The notes below the pieces were generated by a model. The model was not told the origin of the DNA. It saw nothing but the letters and a program-made list of their open reading frames with translations, and did not search any database. Both the position numbers and the translations under genes were made by a program. From Actinomycetospora lutea (lineage in GTDB: Bacteria; Actinomycetota; Actinomycetes; Mycobacteriales; Pseudonocardiaceae), in contig NZ_JAQZAL010000005.1 of NCBI RefSeq assembly GCF_028737205.1, positions 124,001 to 188,000 on the forward strand: a stretch of 64,000 bases of DNA, read 5' to 3'. Below are positions 49,531-57,299 of this stretch, one piece after another. Within the stretch, counting starts at the first letter, position 1; the number at the start of each line of letters is the position of its first letter.

Positions 49531-50805
49531 GTGACCACCACCGACGTCGATACCGACCCCGAGGCAGCCCGCATCCGCTCGCTGGTCCTCCCCGACCGCG
49601 TCCACGGCTCGATCTACACCGACCCCGACGTCTACGCCCGCGAGCTCGAGCGCATCTGGTACACGACGTGGGTCTACGTCGGGCACGCGAGCGAGGTGCC
49701 TGAGCCCAACGACTACGTGCGCAAGACGATCGGCCCGCAGCAGGTCGTCATGACCCGCGACAAGACCGGCGCGATCCACGTGCTGCACAACCGCTGCTCG
49801 CACCGCGGCAACCTCGTCTGCGACGCCGAGCGCGGCAACGCCGGCTCGTTCCGCTGCCCGTACCACGGGTGGACGTTCGCGAACACGGGCGACCTGCTCG
49901 GCTTCCCGTTCAACCAGGGCTACGGCGGCTCCTCCGCCCGCGCGCAGCTGCCCGGCCTCGCCACCGCCCCGCGCGTCGAGTCCTACCGCGGCTTCGTGTT
50001 CGCGAGCCTGTCGCCGGACGGGCCGACGCTGCGCGAGCACCTGGGCGCGGCGGCCGAGCGCCTCGACCGGCTCTGCCGGCTCTCCCCCTCCGGCGAGGTG
50101 GAGCTGACCGCGGGCTGGGTCCGCCACGAGGTCACCGCGAACTGGAAGATGCTCGTCGAGAACGAGACCGACGGCTACCACCCGCAGTTCGTCCACTCCT
50201 CGATCTTCTCGATCTCGGGCAGCGGCATCGGCGCGCTCTACAGCGACAAGTCGACGGCGGTGACGCGCGCGCTCGGCGGCGGGCACACCGAGAACGACCT
50301 GAGCCCCGAGTTCCGCCGCCTCGGGGTGCCGATGGGCTGGGCGGGCACGCCCGAGGCCAAGATCCCGGACTACGTCGCCGCCATGCGCGACGCCTACGGC
50401 ACCGACACCGCCGACGAGATCATGATCGACGGCTCGCCCCACGTCATGATCTTCCCGAACCTGTTCGTCGCGGAGATCCAGCTCTTCCAGATCCAGCCGC
50501 TCGCGGTCGACCGCACCGTCCAGCACGTCACCGCGATCCAGTTCGCGGGCGCGCCCGACCTCAACCGCCGGCTCGTCACCCAGTGCGTCGGCTCGGTCGG
50601 GCCCGCCGGGATGCTGCTGGCCGACGACGCGGAGATGTACGAGCGCAACCAGCGCGGCGTCGCGCAGCGCCGGCCGGAGTGGCTCGACCTGACCCGCGGG
50701 CTCCACCGCGAGCGCGTCGACGACGACGGCCACACGATCGGCACCGCCACCGACGAGACGTCGATGCGCGCGATGTGGCGGCACTACCTGGAGCTGATGA
50801 CATGA
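49531..50805 (+). CDS. Rieske ring-hydroxylating oxygenase, alpha subunit
   Basis: A 424-residue oxygenase large subunit. The Rieske 2Fe-2S site is C-x-H at about residues 89-91 (NRCSHRG) and CPYH about 20 residues later. The mononuclear iron site is in ENETDGYHPQFVH (about 210-222), with a C-terminal Asp in the catalytic domain. It should cis-dihydroxylate or hydroxylate an aromatic or related substrate with electrons from a ferredoxin and reductase, neither of which is encoded here. It overlaps the beta-subunit gene by four bases. GTG start at 49531. Confidence 0.93.
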   Translation: MTTTDVDTDPEAARIRSLVLPDRVHGSIYTDPDVYARELERIWYTTWVYVGHASEVPEPNDYVRKTIGPQQVVMTRDKTGAIHVLHNRCSHRGNLVCDAERGNAGSFRCPYHGWTFANTGDLLGFPFNQGYGGSSARAQLPGLATAPRVESYRGFVFASLSPDGPTLREHLGAAAERLDRLCRLSPSGEVELTAGWVRHEVTANWKMLVENETDGYHPQFVHSSIFSISGSGIGALYSDKSTAVTRALGGGHTENDLSPEFRRLGVPMGWAGTPEAKIPDYVAAMRDAYGTDTADEIMIDGSPHVMIFPNLFVAEIQLFQIQPLAVDRTVQHVTAIQFAGAPDLNRRLVTQCVGSVGPAGMLLADDAEMYERNQRGVAQRRPEWLDLTRGLHRERVDDDGHTIGTATDETSMRAMWRHYLELMT

Positions 50806-51296
50806 CCACGGCGCTCGCGATCGACCTCCGGGAGGCCGAGCAGTTCCTCTACCGCGAGGCGCGCCTGGCCGATGCGTTCGCGCTCGAGGAGTGGGAGGCG
50901 CTCTGGACCGACGACGCCGTCTACCACGTGCCGGTCGACCCCGACGCCGACCCGCGCACGCACATGTCGATCGTCTTCGACAACCGCGGGCGGATCGCGA
51001 CGCGCATCAAGCAGCTGCAGACCGGCCGGCGGCACTCGCAGCGCCCGCCGTCGCGGCTGTGCCGGTCGGTGACGAACGTCGAGGTGCTGGGCGTCGAGGG
51101 CGGTGACGACAGGGGCGACACCGTCGTCGGTTCCGTCGTCCAGATCCTCGAGTCGCGCGACCGCGGCGCGACGTGGTGGGTCGGGCGGGTCACCCACCGC
51201 CTGCGTCGTCTCGACGGCGAGCTGCGCATGGCCGCCAAGACCGTGGTCCTCGTCGACAGCGACCGCGCCCTGCCGACGATGTCGTTCCTGATCTGA
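50802..51296 (+). CDS. Rieske ring-hydroxylating oxygenase, beta subunit
   Basis: A 164-residue small subunit of the NTF2-like cone fold (AEQFLYREARLADAFALEEWEALWTDDAVYHVP at the start). Length and motifs match the beta subunits of biphenyl/3-phenylpropionate-type dioxygenases, which stabilise the alpha-beta hexamer. It is coupled at both ends: ATGA overlap with alpha and TGATG overlap with the small gene that follows. Confidence 0.92.
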   Translation: MTTALAIDLREAEQFLYREARLADAFALEEWEALWTDDAVYHVPVDPDADPRTHMSIVFDNRGRIATRIKQLQTGRRHSQRPPSRLCRSVTNVEVLGVEGGDDRGDTVVGSVVQILESRDRGATWWVGRVTHRLRRLDGELRMAAKTVVLVDSDRALPTMSFLI

Positions 51297-51553
51297 TGGA
51301 CGTCGTCGCCAGCGAGTTCGCCACCGTGTCCGTCTCGGTCGACGACCACGGCAACGGCACGCGCCTGCGTCTCGAGGACCTGCGCACCGGGACGGTGCGC
51401 TTCCTCGACGCGCTCGAGCTGGAGTCGATCGTGTGGGCGCCGGAGAGCTGGATGCGCGCGCTGCTCGACCCGTCCCAGCACCGGTGGCGCGACGCCGACC
51501 GGGGCCCCGCGCAGGAGTCGATGCCGGAGCCGCCCGAGGAGCCGCCCGCCTAG
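51296..51553 (+). CDS. Small protein coupled to the Rieske oxygenase
   Basis: An 85-residue protein with an N-terminal beta-rich stretch (FATVSVSVDDHGNGTRLRLEDLRTGTVRFLDALELESIVWAP) and an acidic proline-rich tail. I do not recognise a named family; similar small genes next to actinobacterial dioxygenases are sometimes misnamed dihydrodiol dehydrogenase, which its size rules out. Its ATG shares a base with the beta-subunit stop, so it is co-translated and may be an accessory component of the oxygenase. Confidence 0.75.
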   Translation: MDVVASEFATVSVSVDDHGNGTRLRLEDLRTGTVRFLDALELESIVWAPESWMRALLDPSQHRWRDADRGPAQESMPEPPEEPPA

Positions 51554-51556
51554 GAT
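51551..51556 (+). promoter_or_regulatory. -10 box of a leaderless promoter (TetR gene)
   Basis: TAGGAT, which includes the stop codon of the small gene, is followed by six bases and the GTG at 51563. Confidence 0.5.
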
Positions 51557-51562
51557 CACGCC

Positions 51563-52213
51563 GTGCCCCGGGAGCGGACCGCGCGGCCGTCGGCCGACGG
51601 CGCGCCCACGTCGGGACGGAAGTCCGCCCGCACGCGCGAGCGCATCCTCGCCGCGGCCGCGCAGATCCTCAGCCGCAAGGGCTGGGCGGGCACGCGGCTG
51701 GTCGACATCGCCGAGGTCGCCGCGGTGCAGGCGCCCGCGGTGTACTACTACTGGACCTCGCGCGAGGACCTGCTGGCCGAGGTCGTCGTCACCGGCCAGC
51801 AGGCGACGCTCGAGCACGTCGTCGCGTCGCTGGACGCCCTGCCCGCGGACGCCTCGGCGTTCGACCGGATCGACCGCGCGATCGCGGCGCACCTCGAGGT
51901 GGTGCTGCGCCGCTCCGAGTTCTCGCTGGCCGCGATCCGCAACGCCGCGCAGCTGCCCGACGACATCCGCGAGCGCCAGCTCGTCGGCCAGCGCGCGTAC
52001 GCCGACGTGTGGCGCGGGCTCGTCGAGGACGCCGTCGCCGCCGGGGAGCTGACCGCCGACGTCGACGCGCGCGCGGCGCGCATGCTCGTGCTCGGCGCGC
52101 TGAACTGGGCGCCGGAGTGGTGGAACCCGGAGCGCGGGCCGCTCGAGGAGGTCGTCGCGACCACCCAGCACGTCGTGCGCCGGGGGCTCGCCAGGGCAGC
52201 TAGCGGCCGGTGA
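51563..52213 (+). CDS. TetR-family regulator 1 of the Rieske/crotonase region
   Basis: A 216-residue TetR-type repressor: helix-turn-helix at about residues 25-70 (RILAAAAQILSRKGWAGTRLVDIAEVAAVQAPAVYYYWTSREDLL), with a C-terminal domain ending LGALNWAPEWWNPERGPLEEVV. It is clearly paralogous to the regulator at 55107, sharing the recognition helix and the NW-EWW motif. One or both probably bind the AT-rich motifs A-E. Its end overlaps that of the convergent crotonase gene by 14 bases. Confidence 0.88.
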   Translation: MPRERTARPSADGAPTSGRKSARTRERILAAAAQILSRKGWAGTRLVDIAEVAAVQAPAVYYYWTSREDLLAEVVVTGQQATLEHVVASLDALPADASAFDRIDRAIAAHLEVVLRRSEFSLAAIRNAAQLPDDIRERQLVGQRAYADVWRGLVEDAVAAGELTADVDARAARMLVLGALNWAPEWWNPERGPLEEVVATTQHVVRRGLARAASGR

Positions 52214-53009
52214 ACCGCGGCGCCCGGCGCTCGATCACCGCGTCGAGGCCCTCGCGCGCGTCGGCGGTGCCCGACAGCTCGGAGACCGTGCGCGCCTCCT
52301 CTCCCAACTGGGCCTCGACGCGCGCGCCGAGCCCGGACCAGAGCAGGCGCTTGGTGGCGGCGAGCGCCTGCGGGGCGCCGGCGGCGAGGCGCAGGGCGAG
52401 CTCCTCGGTGCGCGCGGCGAGCTCGTCGTCGGGCACCACCGCGGTGAGGATGCCGGCGTCGAGCGCCTCGGCGGCGGACAGCACGGGGTTGGTCAGCGCG
52501 ATCTCCATCGCCTTGCGCAGGCCCACGAGCGCCGGGAGCGTCACCGTCGCGCCCGCGTCCGGCGCCATGCCGACGCGGGTCGCGCCGCTGAGGAACTGCG
52601 CGGACTGGGCGGCCACGACCAGGTCCGCCGCGCACACGAGGCCGAAGCCGCCGCCGCCCGCCGCGAACCCGTGCACCGACGCGACCACCGGCGCGGGCAG
52701 CGCGAGCAGCGCCTGCACCACCATCTGCAGCCGCGACGTGGCCTCGCGCAGGTAGTCCGGGAGGCCGGTCCCCTTGCTCGCGAACGTCTTGACGTCGCCG
52801 CCGGCACAGAAGTGCCTCCCCTCGCCGGAGATCACGAGCACGCGCAGACCCGGGCGCGCGTGGCACGCCATCACCGCGTCGTGGAACGCGCGCAGCAGCT
52901 CGACGTCCAGGCCGTTCGAGGCCTCCGGCCGGTTGAGCCGCAGGCGGGCGACACCCCGGTCGTCGACGTCGAGCAGCACCGGTCCGGACCCCACGAGCTG
53001 CTCGCCCAC
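52200..53009 (-). CDS. Enoyl-CoA hydratase/isomerase (crotonase family) 2
   Basis: A 269-residue crotonase. HFCAGGDVKTF (about residues 66-76) and HGFAAGGGGFGLVCAADL (about 113-130) make the oxyanion hole, and the loop GMAPDAGATVTLP has Asp as in PaaG-type isomerases. It ends AREGLDAVIERRAPRFTGR, like the fusion protein at 48264, suggesting that the two crotonases are related. It is divergent from the SDR gene with motif D between them. Confidence 0.88.
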   Translation of the reverse strand: MGEQLVGSGPVLLDVDDRGVARLRLNRPEASNGLDVELLRAFHDAVMACHARPGLRVLVISGEGRHFCAGGDVKTFASKGTGLPDYLREATSRLQMVVQALLALPAPVVASVHGFAAGGGGFGLVCAADLVVAAQSAQFLSGATRVGMAPDAGATVTLPALVGLRKAMEIALTNPVLSAAEALDAGILTAVVPDDELAARTEELALRLAAGAPQALAATKRLLWSGLGARVEAQLGEEARTVSELSGTADAREGLDAVIERRAPRFTGR

Positions 53010-53028
53010 CGGTACCCTCCTCGCTGGT

Positions 53029-53046
53029 TTCTAATGCGGATTAACC
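53029..53046. promoter_or_regulatory. AT-rich regulatory motif D, divergent promoter
   Basis: TTCTAAT-GCGG-ATTA, sharing 11 of 18 positions with motif C, including the whole left arm. It is 19 bases from the crotonase start and 16 bases from the SDR start. Confidence 0.5.
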
Positions 53047-53062
53047 GTACACGGGAGGGCCC

Positions 53063-53857
53063 ATGGAGCTCGCGCTCGCCGACGCCCGCGTCGTCGTCAC
53101 CGGCGGCGCGTCGAACATCGGGCGCGGCATCGTGCACGGGTTCGCGCGCGAGGGGGCGCGCGTCCTGCTCGTCGACCGCGACGGCGAGCAGGCCGCCCGC
53201 GTACGCGAGGAGGGGCTCGCGCTCGGCGCCGCGGCGGTGGAGGTGCTCGAGCTCGACCTCACCGTCGAGGGTGCGGGCGGGCGGGTGGTCGGTGCGGCGG
53301 TGGACCGCTTCGGCGGCGTCGACGCGCTGGTGAACAACGCCGGCTGGAGCGTCCCCGGCTTCCTCACCGAGCAGACCGACCGCGCGCTGTGGCAGCGCAC
53401 GATCGAGACGAACCTCTACACGGCGATCGACTGCACGCAGGCCGCGCTCGGGCCGTTGGGCGAGGCCGGCGCGGGGTCGATCGTGTTCATCTCCAGCGAC
53501 GCCGCGTTCGGCGCGATCCGCCAGGGCGTGTACGGCACGACGAAGGCGGGGCTCATCGCGCTCGCGCGCACGACCGCGCGCGAGCAGGGCCGCCGCGGGG
53601 TGCGCGCGAACGTCGTGTGCCCGGGGCTCGTGCTGCCCGAGGAGGGCGGGGTCGGCGCGGACAGCCTCTGGTCCGCGGGCCGGGACGCGATCTTCGACGA
53701 GGACCAGGTCGCGTCCGTCCTCGAGCAGCAGCCGCTGCGTCGGCTCACCACGCCCGGCGACGTCGCCGACGCCGTCGTCTGGCTCTCCTCCCCGCGCGCG
53801 GCGCGCCAGGTGACGGGCCAGGTGATCGCCGTCGGCGGTGGTTCCTCCATGCCGTAG
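53063..53857 (+). CDS. Short-chain dehydrogenase (hydroxyacyl-CoA type)
   Basis: A 264-residue SDR. TGGASNIGRG (about residues 12-21) binds the cofactor, NNAG is at about 90, and the active site is Ser in FISSDAA plus YGTTK. In a cluster with ligase, crotonases and an acyl-CoA dehydrogenase it may oxidise a hydroxyacyl-CoA, like BadH in cyclohexanecarboxylate breakdown; this is by context only. GGGAGGG precedes the ATG. Confidence 0.87.
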   Translation: MELALADARVVVTGGASNIGRGIVHGFAREGARVLLVDRDGEQAARVREEGLALGAAAVEVLELDLTVEGAGGRVVGAAVDRFGGVDALVNNAGWSVPGFLTEQTDRALWQRTIETNLYTAIDCTQAALGPLGEAGAGSIVFISSDAAFGAIRQGVYGTTKAGLIALARTTAREQGRRGVRANVVCPGLVLPEEGGVGADSLWSAGRDAIFDEDQVASVLEQQPLRRLTTPGDVADAVVWLSSPRAARQVTGQVIAVGGGSSMP

Positions 53858-53871
53858 ACACGGCCGCACTC

Positions 53872-53893
53872 GTTTTTTATTCTCGATGAGAAT
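53872..53893. promoter_or_regulatory. AT-rich regulatory motif E (upstream of acyl-CoA dehydrogenase)
   Basis: GTTTTTTA followed by the perfect dyad ATTCTC-GAT-GAGAAT, 18 bases before the GTG at 53912. It matches motif B at 18 of 22 positions. Confidence 0.6.
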
Positions 53894-53911
53894 CCGAGCA
53901 CGGGAGCCCGC

Positions 53912-55084
53912 GTGAACAAGACCTCGATCGTCCCCGAGACCGACGAGCGCGCGGCGCTGCGCGAGGCCGTCACGGGCCTGGTCGGTCGCTACGGCCACGA
54001 CTACTTCGTCGCGCGGGCCCGGGCGCACGAGGAGCCGACCGCGCTGTGGAAGGACCTCGGCGCGGGCGGCTTCCTCGGCGTGCACCTGCCCGAGCGGTAC
54101 GGCGGGGGCGGCGGCACGCTCGGCGACCTCTCGGTGGTCGTCGAGGCGGCGTCGGCCGCGGGCTGCCCGCTGCTGATGACCGTCATCTCGCCCGCCATCT
54201 GCGGCACGATCCTGGCCCGCCACGCGTCGGAGGAGATGAACCGGCGCTGGCTCACCGGCATCGCCGACGGCTCGACGAAGATGGCGTTCGCGATCACCGA
54301 GCCGGACGCCGGGTCGAACTCCCACGAGATCACGACCACCGCGCACCGGGACGGGGACGGATGGCGGTTGAGCGGCACCAAGTACTGGACCTCCGGCGTG
54401 GACGAAGCGGACGCGATCCTCGTGGTGGCGCGCAGCGGCACGGCGGAGGCCGGCAGGACGCGCCGTCCGCTGTCGCTGTTCGTCGTCCCCACCGACTCCC
54501 CCGGCCTGACCTGGCAGCCGATCGAGGCCGCGCTCGTGCAGCCCGAGCACCAGTTCACGGTGTGGTTCGACGACGTCCCGCTCGGCCCCGAGGCGCTCAT
54601 CGGCGACGACGGCAACGGGCTGCGCCAGGTGTTCTCCGGGCTCAACCCCGAGCGCATCACCGCGGCCTCCATCAGCAACGGCATCTCGCGGTACGCGCTG
54701 GACAAGGCCGCGGCGTACGCGACGCAGCGCACCGTGTGGAAGGGCGTGCCGATCGGCGCGCACCAGGGCGTCGCGCACCCGCTCGCCGAGGCCTACATCG
54801 GCGTCGCGCAGGCACGGCTGATGACGGCCCGCGCCGCCGAGCTCTTCGACGCCGGCGCCGATGCGGCCGAGGCGTCGAACATCGCCAAGTTCGCCGCCGC
54901 CGACGCGTCGCTGCGCGCGCTCGACCAGGCCATGCAGACCCACGGCGGCAACGGCCTGGCGCTGGAGTACGGGCTCGCCGACCTCTGGTTCCTCGCGCGC
55001 ATGCTCAAGACCGCGCCGGTCAGCCGCGAGATGGTGCTGAACTTCGTCGCGCAGCACAGCCTCGGTCTTCCGTCCTCGTACTGA
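53912..55084 (+). CDS. Acyl-CoA dehydrogenase
   Basis: A 390-residue FAD acyl-CoA dehydrogenase. MAFAITEPDAGSNSHE (about residues 123-138) and YWTSGVDEADAILV are the flavin-side motifs, and MQTHGGNGLALEYGL near 340 the C-terminal motif. There is no Glu at the position just before the last motif used by many medium-chain enzymes, so the catalytic base is uncertain. It should desaturate an acyl- or alicyclic-CoA in this region's pathway. It is 54 bases after the SDR gene, with its own motif E. Confidence 0.9.
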   Translation: MNKTSIVPETDERAALREAVTGLVGRYGHDYFVARARAHEEPTALWKDLGAGGFLGVHLPERYGGGGGTLGDLSVVVEAASAAGCPLLMTVISPAICGTILARHASEEMNRRWLTGIADGSTKMAFAITEPDAGSNSHEITTTAHRDGDGWRLSGTKYWTSGVDEADAILVVARSGTAEAGRTRRPLSLFVVPTDSPGLTWQPIEAALVQPEHQFTVWFDDVPLGPEALIGDDGNGLRQVFSGLNPERITAASISNGISRYALDKAAAYATQRTVWKGVPIGAHQGVAHPLAEAYIGVAQARLMTARAAELFDAGADAAEASNIAKFAAADASLRALDQAMQTHGGNGLALEYGLADLWFLARMLKTAPVSREMVLNFVAQHSLGLPSSY

Positions 55085-55094
55085 CGCGCGGCCC

Positions 55095-55100
55095 TAGGCT
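55095..55100 (+). promoter_or_regulatory. -10 box of a leaderless promoter (TetR gene)
   Basis: TAGGCT is followed by six bases and the GTG at 55107; this spacing favours that GTG over the one at 55104. Confidence 0.5.
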
Positions 55101-55106
55101 GGCGTG

Positions 55107-55709
55107 GTGACCGGGCCCGCGCACGACAGCAAGTCGGCGCGGACCCGCCGGCGCGTCGTCGACGCGGCCGCGCACGTCCTGCTGCGCCGCGGCTACGCGG
55201 GCACGCGCCTGTCCGACGTCGCCGAGGTCGCGCAGGTGCAGGCGCCGGCGATCTACTACTACTTCTCCTCGCGCGAGGATCTGATCGACGAGGCCGTCGC
55301 CGTCGGGCTCGACCGCGCGCGGTCGCTCGTCACCGACGCGCTCGCCGAGGCGCCCGCGGACGCCCCGGCGATCGACCGGCTCGCGATCGCGGTCGCCGCG
55401 CACCTGCGCACGCTGCTCACGCACTCCGACCACGCCGCCGCGGCGGTGCGCACCGTGCCGCAGCTGCCCGAGGCGATGCGCGAGCGCCACCGCCAGGCCC
55501 AGCGCGACTACGTCGACGTGTGGCGCGCGCTGGTGACGCAGGTGCGCGAGGAGGGCGACCTCGACCCCGCGCTCGACCCGGGCACCGCGCTGATGGTCGT
55601 GCTGGGCGCGCTCAACTGGACCGCCGAGTGGTGGGACCCGGCGCGCGGCTCGCTCGAGGGTGTCATCGACGCGGCGCAGCGCCTGGTGCGGCAGGGGCTC
55701 GCGGCGTGA
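55107..55709 (+). CDS. TetR-family regulator 2 of the Rieske/crotonase region
   Basis: A 200-residue TetR-type repressor paralogous to that at 51563: both have SARTR at the start of the DNA-binding domain, YAGTRL/WAGTRL, VQAPAxYYYxxSREDL and a C-terminal LGALNW-EWW motif. The N-terminal arm is shorter here. It ends with a four-base overlap (GTGA) with the following membrane protein gene. It may share the AT-rich targets in this region. Confidence 0.87.
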   Translation: MTGPAHDSKSARTRRRVVDAAAHVLLRRGYAGTRLSDVAEVAQVQAPAIYYYFSSREDLIDEAVAVGLDRARSLVTDALAEAPADAPAIDRLAIAVAAHLRTLLTHSDHAAAAVRTVPQLPEAMRERHRQAQRDYVDVWRALVTQVREEGDLDPALDPGTALMVVLGALNWTAEWWDPARGSLEGVIDAAQRLVRQGLAA

Positions 55710-56440
55710 GCGCGCCCGCGGGCGGCTCCGCGCTGCGGCGTGCGCTCGTCGACGACCGCGACGGCCCGCTGCCCGCCATGCTCATCGCGCTGACGATGCT
55801 CGCGGGCGTCGTCGACGCGACGAGCATCCTCGCGCTCGACCACGTCTTCGTCGCCGCGATCACCGGCAACATCGTCTTCCTCGGGCTCGGACTGTCCGGA
55901 GCGAGCGGCTTCTCGATCGTCTCCCCGGCCGTCGCGGTGGGCGGGTTCATCGTCGGCGCGATCGTCTCGGCCCGCGTCTGCCGGCGGCCCGGCGGGCGCC
56001 ACCGCGGGCGGGCGGTCCGCGACACCGCGATCACCAAGGCCGTCCTGGCCGTGCCGGTGACGGTCGTCGTCGTGCTCGCCGGCGACCAGCCGCTGCACCC
56101 CACCGTCCGGTTCGTCGTCACGGCCCTGCTCGCCGCGTCGATGGGCGCCCAGATGGCGCTCATCCGCTACGTCAAGGTCCCGGACCTGCTCACCGCGATG
56201 GTCACGTTCACGACGATCGGGATGCTCACCGAGCGCGGCGCGGAGCACCACGACCCGTTGGTCCTGCGCCGCGGTCTCGCGGTCGCGGCCTTCGTCACCG
56301 GCGTCCTCGCGGGCGGTCTGCTCGTGCGCCTCGTCTCGCCCGGCGCCGCGCTGGCGTTCGGGTTGCTCATCATCGCGGCGGTCGGCGCGGGCAGCCACGT
56401 GGTGTCGCGCGCCGAGGCCCCGTGGACGGCACCGCGTTAG
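55706..56440 (+). CDS. DUF1275 (YoaK family) membrane protein
   Basis: A 244-residue integral membrane protein with about six hydrophobic segments. MLAGVVDATSILALDHVFVAAITGNIVFLGLGL and MGAQMALIRYVKVPDLLTAMVTFTT are the two conserved stretches of the DUF1275/YoaK family. Function is unproven; export or uptake of small molecules is suspected. Translational coupling to the TetR gene upstream suggests it is regulated with it. Its end overlaps the end of the convergent aldo/keto reductase by four bases. Confidence 0.9.
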   Translation: MSAPAGGSALRRALVDDRDGPLPAMLIALTMLAGVVDATSILALDHVFVAAITGNIVFLGLGLSGASGFSIVSPAVAVGGFIVGAIVSARVCRRPGGRHRGRAVRDTAITKAVLAVPVTVVVVLAGDQPLHPTVRFVVTALLAASMGAQMALIRYVKVPDLLTAMVTFTTIGMLTERGAEHHDPLVLRRGLAVAAFVTGVLAGGLLVRLVSPGAALAFGLLIIAAVGAGSHVVSRAEAPWTAPR

Positions 56441-57222
56441 GGCCTGCGGCGCAGCAGCGCGAGCGCCGCGAGGTCCGCGCGGGAGAGCCGGAAACCCGTG
56501 ACGTCGAGGTTCTCGCGCAGCCGCTGCGGGCTCGACGACTTCGGGAACACGATGAGCCCGTGCTGCAGGTGCCAGCGCAGCACGACCTGCGCGGGCGTGC
56601 GGCCGTGGCGCGCGGCGATGCGCCGCACGATCGGGTCGCGCGCGAGCTTGCCCTCGCGCAGCGGAGCCCACGACTCGGTCGCGATGCCCCGGCGCCGGTG
56701 GTAGCGCCGCAAGACGCTCTGCGGGGTGCGGGGGTTGAGGCGGATCTGGTGCACCGAGGGCACGACGCCGGTCGCGGTGACGAGGCGCTCGATGCCGTCC
56801 CGTGTGAAGTTGGAGAGCCCGATGGAGCGCGCCCGCCCGTCGCGGCGCAGCGACTCGAGCGCCCGCCAGGTGTCGACGTCGTCGCCGTCGCCGGGGCGGT
56901 GGACGAGGAACAGGTCGACGTGGTCGGTGCCGAGCCGGGCGAGGCTGTCGTCCAGCGAGGCCGGCGCGGCGTCGCCGTGGAAGGGATCGTCGAGCTTCGT
57001 CGTGATCCAGACGTCCTCGCGCGGGACACCGGACGCGCGCAGCCCCTGCCCGACGCCCTCCTCGTTGCCGTAGCCCTGGGCGGTGTCGATGTGGCGGTAG
57101 CCCATCTCCAGCGCGGAGCGCACGAGCGCGGCGGTGTCGTCCGGGGGCACCTGGTAGACGCCGAGCCCGAACTGCGGGATCGCGGTGCCGTCGTTGAGCG
57201 TGAGGTACGGGATGTCGGTCAT
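56437..57222 (-). CDS. Aldo/keto reductase
   Basis: A 261-residue NADPH-dependent aldo/keto reductase of the 2,5-diketogluconate reductase-like group. The catalytic tetrad is visible: Asp and Tyr in DTAQGYGNE (about residues 46-54), Lys in TTKLDDP and His in LVHRPGD. The C-terminal IVFPKSSSPQRLRENLDV binds the NADPH phosphate. It is a detoxification or sugar/ketone reductase, with no specific link to neighbours. GGAGG precedes the ATG at 57222. Confidence 0.92.
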   Translation of the reverse strand: MTDIPYLTLNDGTAIPQFGLGVYQVPPDDTAALVRSALEMGYRHIDTAQGYGNEEGVGQGLRASGVPREDVWITTKLDDPFHGDAAPASLDDSLARLGTDHVDLFLVHRPGDGDDVDTWRALESLRRDGRARSIGLSNFTRDGIERLVTATGVVPSVHQIRLNPRTPQSVLRRYHRRRGIATESWAPLREGKLARDPIVRRIAARHGRTPAQVVLRWHLQHGLIVFPKSSSPQRLRENLDVTGFRLSRADLAALALLRRRP

Positions 57223-57299
57223 CGACGTCGATCCTCCACTCTCCTCTCTGCTCTGTCCGGCTCTTGCCTCGCGCCGGCAGGGCGAGGACAACAACGGGG

